Part shown: one piece after another, positions 54,314-64,000 of the stretch | Layout of the letters: every line of letters begins with the position of its first letter | Numbering within the stretch: the first letter of the stretch is position 1 | DNA from: Spiroplasma turonicum | Lineage (GTDB): Bacteria; Bacillota_I; Bacilli_A; Mycoplasmatales; Mycoplasmataceae | DNA length: 64,000 nucleotides | Direction of reading: 5' to 3' | NCBI RefSeq assembly: GCF_001262715.1 | Contig: NZ_CP012328.1 | Location: 1 to 64,000 of the forward strand | The notes under the pieces: model-generated | What the model saw: only the letters and a program-made list of their open reading frames with translations | What the model was told of the DNA's origin: nothing | Databases searched by the model: none | Program-made: the position numbers and the translations under genes

Positions 54314-57205
54314 ATGGCAAGAGACAAAGTCATAATTAAAAATCATGGTAAAACAGCAGATAAGATTATAGCATTAGAAGAAAAGTATAAAGATATTAAA
54401 GATGAAGATTTTATTAATAAAACTGCTGAATTTCGTGAAAGACTAAAAAACGGGGAAACATTAGATGATTTACTTATTGAAGCGTTTGCAGTTGTTAGAG
54501 AAGCTGCTTCAAGAGTTTTAGGATTAAAAGCTTATAGAGTACAGTTAATAGGGGCTATTATATTACATCAAGGAGATATTGCAGAGATGAGAACTGGGGA
54601 AGGAAAAACCTTAACTGGTCTTTTTCCTGCATATTTAAACGCATTAACTGGAGATGGTGTTCACGTTGTTACAGTAAATGAATATTTATCACAAAGAGAT
54701 AGTGAAATAAATGGTAGAGTTTATAGTTTACTTGGATTAACAGTTGGATTAAATGGTAGATCTCTTAATAAGGATGAAAAAAGACATGCCTATGCTCAGG
54801 ACATAACATATACAACAAATGCAGAACTAGGTTTTGATTATTTAAGAGACAATATGGTTTATCATTTTGAACAAAAAGTACAAAAAAAATTAAATTATGC
54901 AATAATTGATGAAGCTGACTCAATATTAATTGATGAAGCTAGAACACCTTTAATTATTTCTGGTGGTAGTCAAAATAGAATTAATTTATACAAGGCTGCA
55001 GATACGTTTGCAAAGCAAATATCTAGAGAAAAAGATATAGAAATTGATTTAGAGTTTAAACAAGTTTATTTATCTGAAACAGGAATTGAAAAAGCTCAAA
55101 GTTATTTTAGTCTAGAAAACTTATTTGACGTTAAAAATACAGAACTATTTCACTTAATTATGAATGCCTTGAAGGCCAATTATACATTTAAAAAAGAAGT
55201 TGAATATACTGTACAAGATGGGGAAATTGTTTTAATTGATCAATTCACAGGAAGAATTATGCCCGGTAGAGCATATAGTGACGGTTTACATCAAGCACTA
55301 CAAGCAAAAGAGAATGTGGAAATTGAAGAAGAAACAGTTACATTAGCGACAATAACATATCAAAACTTTTATCGATTATATAATAAACTTTCTGGAATGA
55401 CAGGTACTGCAAAAACAGAAGAAGAAGAATTCTTAAAAATTTATAATACAAGAGTTATTTGTTGTCCTACTAATAAACCTATTATAAGAAAAGATGAACC
55501 TGACCTAACTTTTGGTACAAAAAATGCAAAATTAAAAAAACTTGTCTCTGACTTAGTTGAATTAAATGAATTAGGAAGACCTGTTTTAATAGGTACAACG
55601 TCTGTTGAATCATCAGAACAAGTTGCAAGATATTTGGAAAAAGCTGGACTTAAATTTGAAATGATAAATGCAAAAAACCATCATAGGGAAGCAGAAATCG
55701 TAGAAAAAGCTGGTCAAGTTAAAGCAATAACATTAGCAACTAACATGGCAGGTAGGGGAACAGATATTAAATTATCAGATGAGACACGTAAACTAGGTGG
55801 ATTGTTTGTAATGGGTGTTGAAAGAAACGAAGCGAGAAGAATTGATAATCAATTAAGAGGTAGAAGTGGTAGACAAGGGGACCCAGGTACTTCAAGATTT
55901 TATGTTTCTATGGAAGATGAATTAATGGTTAGATTCTCAGCTCCAAAATTAAGACAGTTATTCTTAAAATTAGGTGATGACCATATAGAATCAAAATTAT
56001 TAACTCGTTCAATTACAAATGCACAAAAAAAATTAGAAGGTTTAAACTTTGATCAAAGAAAAAATGTTTTAGATTATGATAATATTTTAAGTCAACAAAG
56101 AGAAGCAATGTATTCACAAAGAGACTCTATTTTATTACAAGATGATTTAAAAAAAGTTATAGCAAGATTTCAATATACAGTTGCTTTTGAAACTGTAGAA
56201 AGCAACTCAGAACTTGTAAGGGGAGAAAGTCTTATTAACATTAATTCATTAATTAATACAATTGATTCAAAATTAGTTGCAGCAAATGCAATAAAAGAAG
56301 AAGATTTAAAAGGTTTTGAAAAAACTCAAATTGCAAAACTACTTCAAGAAAAAATGATGGATTATTATTTAGTTAAAATAAAAGATGTCCCTGAAAATGT
56401 AATTACAGAATTAGAGAGAAGAACAATTTTACAAGCATTTGATAAACATTGAACAAGACATATAAATTTATCGCAAAAATTAAGAAGTGGTATTTATCTA
56501 CAACAATACGCTCAAAATAACCCATTACATGAATATGTTGAAGAATCTGCAAGGTTATTTAATAGAATGAAAGTTTTAATTGCTCAAGAATCTATAGAAA
56601 ATCTAAATGAATCATTTGTAAGATCAATTGATGATAGTGAAGTCAAAGAAACTAAAGAAAAGAAAGTTATTGATGTAACAGATAAAGACATAAATGATAT
56701 ATTATCTGAATGAAATATTGATAAAGAGAAATTTTCAAGACCAGTGGTAGAAGAAAGATTTAATCAATTACAAGAAGAATTAAAAGATGATTTACAAAAA
56801 CTTGAAAGAGTAAGATTTCAATTCTTTATATTAAATGGATTAATGACAAAACTAGATGAAATATATCAAGAGCAAAATAAAAGAAAAATGGAATTAAGTC
56901 AAGAAGATGTTGACAACCTTCTTAATAAGTATGATTTACTTGGTAAAAAGTTTACTAAAGAAGATATAAAAGAAAAGGTTGATTCTGCTTTGGTTGGTAA
57001 AAACGAAGAAGAGCGTAAAACTATAATGATTGATGCTCAAATTTTAATGGCCATATCAGAAAAATTAAATAGTGTTAAAGAGTATGTGGTTAAAGATAAA
57101 AAAGGTAAAGTCAAGAAAGTAATAAAAGTTAAAGACGATGGGTCAATTGACCCAGATGAAATAAAAGATACCGAACAAGTACAGACCAAAGTTAAAATTG
57201 GTTAA
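54314..57205 (+). CDS. secA: Preprotein translocase ATPase SecA with long C-terminal extension
   Basis: SecA drives protein export through SecYE. The 963-residue product has DEAD-motor motifs: Walker A RTGEGKT at 93-99, YTTNAELGFDYLRDNM, a DEAD-type box (IIDEADSIL), TGTAKTEEEEF, and GGLFVMGVERNEARRIDNQLRGRSGRQGDPG. Standard SecA ends near the EYVEESARLFNRM segment at about residue 757. Here about 200 charged residues, probably coiled coil, follow instead of the zinc-binding tail. UGA at 56450 and 56711 joins the parts. Start after AAAGGAG. Confidence 0.95.
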
Positions 57206-57223
57206 TAAAGGTATCTTTTTTTT
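57163..57223 (+). terminator. Terminator at the end of secA
   Basis: AAAAGATACC (57163-57172) pairs with GGTATCTTTT (57210-57219), which runs into a T8 tract. The loop contains an inner ACCAA/TTGGT pair. The 5' arm lies within the secA coding end. Confidence 0.55.
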
Positions 57224-57305
57224 AACTTGGAACTAGAAATTATTCTTAAAATAAATTTCAATGTTGGAAAATTTATCATTAAAGAACTTTTGTTGTAGTA
57301 ATCTT

Positions 57306-57343
57306 AATTATGGAGAGATTATTATTTCTCTATAGTTTTTATT
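57306..57343 (+). terminator. Hairpin with T-tract in the arcA upstream region
   Basis: AATTATGGAGA (57306-57316) pairs with TCTCTATAGTT (57327-57337), allowing G-T pairs, and is followed by TTTATTT. It lies 34 bases before arcA. It could back up the secA terminator or act as an attenuator of the arc operon. No clear promoter could be placed to decide. Confidence 0.5.
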
Positions 57344-57376
57344 TGTAAAACTGTTATACGTTTAAGGAGGTATACT

Positions 57377-58576
57377 ATGGCAGAAAAATTTGCTATCAAT
57401 GTTTATTCAGAAATTGGAGAATTAAAATCTGTTCTCTTACATAGACCAGGTAATGAATTAGAAAATTTATCACCCGATCTTTTAGAAAGATTATTATTTG
57501 ATGATACACCTGACTTATTGGTTGCGCAAGCAGAGCATGATGCATTTGCAAAAACTTTAAAAGAAAATGGTATTGAAGTATTATATATTGAAAAACTTAC
57601 AGAAGAAGTAATAACTGAAAAACCAGAATTAAGAAATTTCTTATTAGAAAAGTTTTTAGAAGAATCAGGTTGTGATCCAAAGTACTTAGAAAAATTGAAA
57701 ACTTATCTTCAAAATCTTTCTAATAAAGACTTAGTTGATAAAATGATTGCTGGTGTTACAAAACATGAATTAAATGTGACTATGGATGATGGGTATCCTT
57801 TAGTAGTAGATCCATTACCAAACATTTTATTTCAAAGAGACCCATTTGCATCAATAGGTAATGGTGCAACTATAAACCAAATGCATACAATTACAAGAAG
57901 AAGAGAAACTTTATTTATTGATATTGTTCTAAAAAATCATAGTAGATTCAAAGATAAAGTTAACTTTTGATATAACAGAGATGAAGAAGGTAGCGTAGAA
58001 GGCGGAGACATTTTAGTATTAAATCAAAAAGCTTTAATAATTGGTGTTTCACAAAGAACTGATTTGAACGCTATTAAAAAAATTGCAGATAGAATTATAA
58101 ATGATAATTCTATACCTTATGAAAAAGTTATTGCTCTTGACTTAAAAACTAAAAACAGGGCCTTTATGCATTTAGACACTGTATTTACAAACGTTGATTA
58201 CGATAAATTTATAGCCCACCCATTAATATTCGAAAATATTAATGAGTTTGAAATTTTTGAGTTTACAAAGGAAGGTATGAAAAAAGTTGATAAAAAATTA
58301 GAAGAATACCTTTCAGAGTTAGTTAATAAACCGGTTAAATTTATCAAGTGTGGGGGAGAAGACCCAATTGCACAAGCAAGAGAACAATGAAATGATGGAA
58401 CAAATGTATTGACAATTAAACCAGGTGAAGTTATTGCATATTCTAGAAACCATATTACAGTTGATAAGTTAAAAGAGGCTGGAATAAAAGTTCATGAGAT
58501 AGCATCTTCAGAACTATCACGTGGTCGTGGAGGACCAAGATGTATGTCAATGCCAATTTGAAGAGAAGATATTTAG
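57377..58576 (+). CDS. arcA: Arginine deiminase
   Basis: ArcA hydrolyses arginine to citrulline and ammonia, the first step of the ADI pathway. The 399-residue product has [15 protein letters not shown] with the catalytic His, and the nucleophile Cys389 in [14 protein letters not shown] at 57968, 58388 and 58559 is Trp. It has a strong AAGGAGG ribosome binding site and heads the arcA-argF-arcD-arcC operon. Confidence 0.97.
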
Positions 58577-58598
58577 TGATAATAGGAGATTATAAAAT

Positions 58599-59603
58599 AT
58601 GGCAATAAACTTAAAAGGAAGAAGTTTTCTTAAACTATTAGATTTTACTCAAAGAGAAATTTATTACTTATTAGATTTATCTAAACAGTTAAAAGAAGCG
58701 AAATATGCAGGAACTGAGCAAAAACCTTTAACTGGAAAATCTGTGGCGTTATTATTCCAAAAAGATTCGACAAGAACAAGATGTGCTTTTGATGTTGGAG
58801 CTTTTGAATTGGGAATGCACCCAGTATATTTAGGACCCAGTGGAAGTCAAATGGGAAAAAAAGAATCTATTGAAGATACTGCAAAAGTTTTAGGAAGAAT
58901 GTTTGATGGAATTCAATTTAGAGGATTTAAGCAGCAAGATGTAGAATTACTGGCAAAATATTCTGGTGTACCTGTGTGAAATGGTTTAACTGACCAATGA
59001 CACCCAACACAAATGCTTGCTGATATAATGACAATCCAGGAAGCTAAAGATATAAGAAACATGGATGGTATTAAACTAGTATACTTTGGTGATTCACGAT
59101 TTAATATGGCAAATAGTTATATGGTAGTGTGTGCAAAATTAGGAATGCATTTTGTTGGTTGTGCACCTAAAGAACTCTGACCAGATGAAGAACTACTTAT
59201 TAATTGTCAAGAAATAGCTAAAGAAAACGGTGGATCAATAACAATGACAACTGATTATAAAACTGCTGCTATTGATGCAGATGCTATCGCAACCGATGTA
59301 TGAGTTTCAATGGGTGAAGACTCTTCTGTTTGAGGTAACAGAATAAAAGAATTGACACCTTACCAAGTAAATATGGAAAAAATGAGACAAGGTAAAAAAG
59401 AAGTTATATTTTTACATTGTTTACCAAGTTTCCATGATGATCAAACCGAAGTTGCCAAGTCAGTTATTAAAGATTTTGGTGGAAATGGTGAATTGGAAGT
59501 TACAAATGAGGTTTTTAATTCAAGTTACTCAAAAGTATTTGAAGAAGCCGAAAATAGACTACATACTATAAAAGCAGTTATGTTAGCAACCATTCGTGGT
59601 TAG
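58599..59603 (+). CDS. argF: Ornithine carbamoyltransferase, catabolic
   Basis: The enzyme splits citrulline to ornithine and carbamoyl phosphate in the ADI pathway (also called arcB). The 334-residue product has the carbamoyl-phosphate motif STRTR at 57-61 and HCLPSFHD starting at 273. Location inside the arc operon indicates the catabolic direction. UGA codons at 58977, 58998 and elsewhere are Trp. Spacing to arcA is 22 bases with a TAGGAG ribosome binding site. Confidence 0.96.
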
Positions 59604-59626
59604 TTTGGAAAGGAGTAACTAACAAT

Positions 59627-61120
59627 ATGAGCGAAATTAAAACCAAAAAAAAGTTCAAATTTAAACTTCCAACTGCATTCACAATATTATTAGCAATAAT
59701 ATTGTTAATAATATTGATATCTTGAATACCTGGAACAACAGGTGATTACACTGATGCAGAAGGAGTTGTTCATGAAGGCGGTCCAGCAGGTATATTTGAC
59801 TTATTTTTAGCGCCTATGAAGGGTTTACAAAGTAAGGTAGACATTGCAATATTTGTTTTAACACTTGGAGGTTTTTTAGGAATAGTAATCGAATCTCAAG
59901 CTTTAGACGCAGGTATTGGAAGACTTGTTAAAAAAATGAAAGGACACGAGATCTGAATAATTCCAATAATTATGTTTCTATTCTCAATAGGAGGAACTGT
60001 TTATGGAATGTGTGAGGAAACTATAGCACTTTATCCTGTTATCATTCCAGTGCTTTTAGCAGCTGGTTTTGACGTTATGACTGCAGTACTAACAATACTA
60101 TTTGGAGCAGGTATTGGTGTAATATCTTCAACATTAAACCCTTTTGTTATTCAAATTGCTGTTGATAATGCTCATGTAGACGGTTTAGGAACTTCAACTG
60201 GAATAGTTTGAAGATTATTGTCTTGAATTGTATTAACATCCGGCGGAATTGGCTTTGTAATGTTTTACGCAATTAAAGTTAAAAAAGATCCAAGCAAGTC
60301 ACCAATATATAAAGATAAAGACATGCATGAAAAAATGTTTGCTATATCACAAGACTTGCCAGAGTATACAAAAAAAAGAAAAGCAATTATGGCATTGTTT
60401 TCTATAACTTTTATTATAATGATAATATCTTTAATTGCCTGAGGTCAATTTGGTGTCAGTGCTTTTGATTCCATGACTATTTGGGTTAAAGATAAAGCAC
60501 CATACATTTCAAGATTTTTTAGTTCAATTGGTAATTGATATTTTCTAGAAATATCAGCATTATTTTTCTTTGCATCAATTATAATAGCTTGCCTTGATTG
60601 AAAAGGTGAAGAAAATTATGTTAATAGTTTTATTAGAGGGTCAGCTGATATCTTATCAGTTTGTTTAGTTGTTGCCTTTGCTGCAGGTATTGGTTTTATA
60701 ATGGAAGAAACTGGTATGCAACAAGTTTTGGTAAAAAGCTTATCGAATCCACTATCTAATCTTGGTAAAACAGGATTCATATTTATTGCCTTTATATTCT
60801 TTTTATTAATTTCAATAGTTATGCCGTCGACATCAGGTTTTGCAACAGCAGTATTTCCAATACTTGGTCCTGTTGCAAATGGTATAACCCCGGGATTAGC
60901 TTCTGGTACAATAACAGGATTTTCAATGGCAAATGGTATTGTAAATTTAATTTCCCCAACAAGTGCAATTTTAATGGCTGCTTTGTCGCTTTCTAAAATT
61001 TCATATGATAAATTCTTAAAAGCAAGTTGACCATTAATTTGTGGACTATTAGTAGGTTGTGCATTACTACTAATTATTGGAAGTTTACTTCCTTTATCAA
61101 ATACTTCACCATGATTCTAG
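59627..61120 (+). CDS. arcD: Arginine/ornithine antiporter, YfcC type
   Basis: The 497-residue multi-pass membrane protein of the YfcC/C4-dicarboxylate-carrier-like family begins with a basic cytoplasmic segment and then about 12 membrane helices. YGMCEETIALYPVIIP and the second-half VMPSTSGFATAVFPILGP motif show the two-fold repeat. Exchange of arginine for ornithine is inferred from its place between argF and arcC. It is not the APC-type ArcD of Pseudomonas. UGA Trp codons are abundant. Confidence 0.88.
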
Positions 61121-61129
61121 GAAAAAAAA

Positions 61130-62065
61130 GTGTCTAGAATTGTTGTAGCGTTAGGTGGTAATGCACTAGGAAACACCCCTAATGAACAAATTAAAATAGT
61201 CAAAGAAACAGCTAAATCTATGGTGGATTTAGTTCAAAATGGGGATGAATTAATAATTTCACATGGTAATGGGCCACAAGTTGGTATGATAAATAACTCA
61301 TTTATAGAAGCTAATAAAAATAATAGCAAAATACCCTTAATGCCTTTTCCAGAATGTGGGGCAATGTCTCAAGCATACATTGGGTTCCACCTTCAAAATG
61401 CTATATTAAATGAGCTTAAACGAAGAAACATTAATAAAAATGTTGTTACACTAATTACCCAAGTCGAGGTAAGCGTTAATGATGAAGCTTTTAAAAATCC
61501 AACAAAACCAATTGGTTCATTTTATTCTGAAAGTGAAGCTAAAAAATTGTCAGAAGAAAGTAATTTAGTCTTTAAAGAAGATTCAGGTAGAGGGTGAAGA
61601 AGAGTAATTGCGTCGCCAAAACCAATTAGAATCATTGAACAAGATATTATAAAAGAACTTATTTATTCTAATTGTATAGTTATAACAATTGGAGGAGGTG
61701 GGATACCAGTCATAAAAACTAAAGATGGTTTTGAAGGGGTAGCAGCTGTTATTGACAAAGACTTTGCTAGTGCAAGGTTGGCTGAAGATGTAGAAGCAGA
61801 TTGTTTGATGATATTAACAGCAGTTGAAAAAGTTGCTATCAATTATGGTAAAAATAATGAAGAGTTATTAGATGAGTTATCAATTGAACAAGCAAAGAAA
61901 TACATCCAAGAAGGGCAATTTGCACCTGGTAGTATGTTACCTAAAGTTGAAGCAGCAATTAACTTTGCAACTTCAAGTTCAAACAGAAAATCAATAATTG
62001 CTGATTTATCAAATTGCAAAAATGCCTTATGCGGACTATCAGGCACTATTGTAAAGATTAAATAA
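61130..62065 (+). CDS. arcC: Carbamate kinase
   Basis: ArcC makes ATP from carbamoyl phosphate and ADP, the energy-yielding step of the pathway. The 311-residue product starts at GTG 61130 and has VVALGGNAL, SHGNGPQVG, VITIGGGGIPV and a C-terminal FAPGSMLPKVEAA segment. UGA at 61595 is Trp. The stop codon lies in a small ATTAAATAA triplication (62057-62083). Confidence 0.95.
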
Positions 62066-62094
62066 ATTAAATAAATTAAATAAAATAATAAAAT

Positions 62095-62118
62095 CACAAA
62101 GAAATTTGTGTTTTTTTT
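62095..62118 (+). terminator. Terminator of the arc operon
   Basis: CACAAA, GAAA and TTTGTG form a 6-bp stem with a tetraloop followed by T8. Confidence 0.85.
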
Positions 62119-62137
62119 AAAAAAATAGATAAATAAG

Positions 62138-62165
62138 TTGATTTTAATATTTATTTATGTAAAAT
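62138..62165 (+). promoter_or_regulatory. Promoter of uvrB
   Basis: TTGATT (62138-62143), 16 bases, and TAAAAT (62160-62165) form a plausible promoter in the 160-base arcC-uvrB gap. Confidence 0.5.
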
Positions 62166-62180
62166 AGATTTTACTTATTA

Positions 62181-62209
62181 CTAGGAAAAAAACCTAGATT
62201 TTTTAGTTT
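62181..62209 (+). promoter_or_regulatory. Short leader hairpin before uvrB
   Basis: CTAGG, A7 and CCTAG form a 5-bp hairpin followed by ATTTTTTAGTTTT, between the promoter and the ribosome binding site. It is too short to be a confident attenuator. Confidence 0.3.
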
Positions 62210-62225
62210 TAATGGCGGTGGAAAA

Positions 62226-64000
62226 ATGGAAAAAGAAAATAGATTATTTGATTTAGTAACAGAATACAAACCAGACGGAGACCAACCTAAGGCAATAAAA
62301 AGTTTAGTTGAGGGTTTAAATGAAAATAAAAAACATCAAGTCCTTTTGGGAGCAACAGCAACTGGAAAAACATTTACAATGGCAAATGTTATCAAGGAAA
62401 TAAACAAACCAACATTAATTCTGGCGCATAATAAAACTTTAGCAATGCAGTTATATATTGAGTTGAAAGAGTTTTTCCCAAGAAATAGAGTTGAATATTT
62501 TGTATCTGATTTTGACTTTTACCAACCAGAGGCTTATGTTGCTGCAAGAGATTTATATATAGATAAAGATGCACGACGTAATAATGATTTAGCAATGCTA
62601 AGATTAAGTGCAATGAATGCTTTGGTAACAAGAAAAGATGTCATTGTTGTAGCCAGTGTTGCTGCAATATATGCAAGTCAAGACCCAAATGAATATAGTA
62701 AAGTATTTTTTGAATTAAAAGTGGGTCAACAAATATCTAAAAAAAACTTATTAACTTTTTTGGTTAGAACTGGTTACGTGCGAAATGATACATCTCTTGA
62801 AATGGGATGTTTTAGTGCTAAAGGTAATGTTATAAAAATTGCTCCAAGTTGGACAGACAGTTATAATGTTAGAATATCTTTGTTTGGTGAAGAAATAGAA
62901 GCAATTGAAATGGTAGATTCTCTAAACAATAATGTAATTGATAGATTAAGATTATTTACTGTATTCCCTGCTTCTGCTTATGTTACTAATTTTGACAAAC
63001 TTAAAATAGTTATTGAAAATATAAAAAATGAGTTGAAACACCGAGTTGATGAACTAAATAAGTTAGGAAAATTTATAGAGGCAGATAGGTTATTAAAAAG
63101 AACCAATTATGATTTAGAGACAATGGCAGAGTTTGGTGTATGTAATGGAATTGAAAACTATTCAGCTCATCTTGATTTTAGAATGCCAGGAGAAGCACCA
63201 TTTACAATTATTGATTATTTTGGTGATGATTTTTTAACTATAATTGATGAATCACACATGATGCTTCCACAAGTTAGAGGGATGTTTAACACAGATAGAA
63301 GCAGAAAAACAACTCTTGTGGAATATGGTTTTAGACTCCCTAGTGCTTTAGATAATAGACCACTAAACTTTGAGGAATTTTCATCAAGACTAAAAAATGT
63401 AATTTACACTTCAGCAACTCCAGGAGATTATGAGTTAGAACTTACAAATAATGAAGTCATACAACAAATAATTAGACCAACAGGTTTAGTCGATCCAATT
63501 ATTGAAATCAGACCAACACTTGAACAAATTGAAGATATTATAAAAGAAATACACTTGAGAGTAGAAAAAAAGCAAAAAGTATTAATTACTACTCTAACAA
63601 TTAAAAGTTCTGAAGATATATCATTTCATTTACAATCAAGAAATATTAAAGTTGCATACTTACATTCAGAATTAAAGACTCTTGAGCGTAATCAGGTAAT
63701 AAACGATTTAAGAAAAGGAGTTTATGATGTTGTAGTTGGTGTCAATCTTTTAAGAGAAGGTTTAGACATACCAGAGGTTAGTTTAGTTTGTATACTTGAT
63801 GCAGATAAGCAAGGATTTTTAAGAAACACAAGAAGTTTAATCCAAACAATAGGGAGAGCCGCAAGAAACTCAGAGGGAAGAGTTATTTTTTATGCTGACA
63901 CAATTTCAAATGCAATGAAAGAAGCAATTGAAGAAACTGAAAGAAGAAGAACTATACAGATTGAATACAATATTAAACACAACATTACTCCTAAAACTAT
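62226..64000 (+). CDS. uvrB: Excinuclease ABC subunit B (partial, runs off the window)
   Basis: UvrB is the damage-verification helicase of nucleotide excision repair. The first 591 residues are visible. Walker A is GATATGKTFT instead of the usual G-V-T-G-S-G-K-T-F-T, with FYQPEAYV of the beta-hairpin, IIDESHMMLPQVRGMFNTDRSRK, TSATPGDYEL and the LREGLDIPEVSLV and QTIGRAARN helicase motifs. The beta-hairpin region is more divergent than usual. The C-terminal UVR domain lies beyond the end. Start ATG at 62226 after GGCGGTGG. Confidence 0.95.
   Translation, partial: MEKENRLFDLVTEYKPDGDQPKAIKSLVEGLNENKKHQVLLGATATGKTFTMANVIKEINKPTLILAHNKTLAMQLYIELKEFFPRNRVEYFVSDFDFYQPEAYVAARDLYIDKDARRNNDLAMLRLSAMNALVTRKDVIVVASVAAIYASQDPNEYSKVFFELKVGQQISKKNLLTFLVRTGYVRNDTSLEMGCFSAKGNVIKIAPSWTDSYNVRISLFGEEIEAIEMVDSLNNNVIDRLRLFTVFPASAYVTNFDKLKIVIENIKNELKHRVDELNKLGKFIEADRLLKRTNYDLETMAEFGVCNGIENYSAHLDFRMPGEAPFTIIDYFGDDFLTIIDESHMMLPQVRGMFNTDRSRKTTLVEYGFRLPSALDNRPLNFEEFSSRLKNVIYTSATPGDYELELTNNEVIQQIIRPTGLVDPIIEIRPTLEQIEDIIKEIHLRVEKKQKVLITTLTIKSSEDISFHLQSRNIKVAYLHSELKTLERNQVINDLRKGVYDVVVGVNLLREGLDIPEVSLVCILDADKQGFLRNTRSLIQTIGRAARNSEGRVIFYADTISNAMKEAIEETERRRTIQIEYNIKHNITPKT

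Noticed and set aside
56744-57205. A separate small gene after secA
   Set aside because: The frame is continuous with secA when UGA is Trp, and no ribosome binding site precedes the ATG.

Overview
This 64 kb window reads as the origin-proximal segment of a small AT-rich chromosome from a mollicute, most likely Spiroplasma or a close Entomoplasmatales relative. Dozens of conserved housekeeping genes (ung, cysS, atpH, gyrB, secA, arcD and others) stay open only if UGA is read as tryptophan, and UGG is rare beside UGA. The DNA is visibly very AT-rich. No cell-wall genes are seen, RpoB carries the Asn at position 526 (E. coli numbering) linked to mollicute rifampicin insusceptibility, and an arginine deiminase operon is present. 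Genus placement is inference; class placement is well supported. The sequence begins exactly on a DnaA box, so it was probably linearised at oriC.

Layout. 1-7.1 kb: oriC, dnaA, dnaN, gyrB, gyrA, followed by a perfect pair of parS-type palindromes. 7.1-13.3 kb: SRP RNA, tadA, dnaX, recR, tmk, holB, a trmN6-type methylase and tilS, a compact version of the Bacillus dnaX-holB-tilS region. 13.3-21.6 kb: ftsH, hslO, an orphan ABC ATPase, a DUF1904-like gene, dusB, lysS, a divergent AsnA-like protein and ispD. 21.6-25.1 kb: a small membrane protein, then rpsF-ssb-rpsR and rplI-dnaB. 25.1-30.1 kb is the lineage-specific part: a lipoprotein, a 637-residue protein with a 12-unit hexapeptide minisatellite, then ung and an ECF-transporter S component. 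30.1-44.6 kb: cysS-rlmB-sigH-like-rpmG-secE-nusG-(cyclophilin)-rplK-rplA-rplJ-rplL-rpoB-rpoC, strongly syntenic with Bacillus, with ribosomal-protein leaders before rplK and rplJ. 44.6-52.5 kb: rpiB, upp and the complete F1Fo ATPase operon with a shortened epsilon subunit. 52.5-54.1 kb: the only minus-strand genes, a stand-alone 5'-3' exonuclease and a YigZ-family gene, convergent with atpC across a bidirectional terminator. 54.3-64 kb: secA with a long C-terminal tail, the arcA-argF-arcD-arcC operon, and uvrB cut by the window end.

How it fits together. Replication start, sliding clamp, clamp loader, helicase, SSB, gyrase and repair (recR, ung, uvrB, exonuclease) sit beside the transcription and translation core. 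Energy would come from arginine breakdown (ATP from carbamate kinase). The ATPase probably runs in the hydrolytic direction to energise the membrane, as expected for mollicutes without respiration (inference). Sec export (secA, secE, SRP RNA) plus FtsH handle membrane and lipoprotein traffic. No tRNA, rRNA, CRISPR array, insertion sequence or prophage was seen. Gene density is very high, and no stretch over about 185 bases lacks a gene.

Most worth following up: the paired parS-type sites without a ParB gene in view, the AsnA-like protein that lost its family's conserved active-site segments, the SigH-position sigma factor, and the minisatellite protein.
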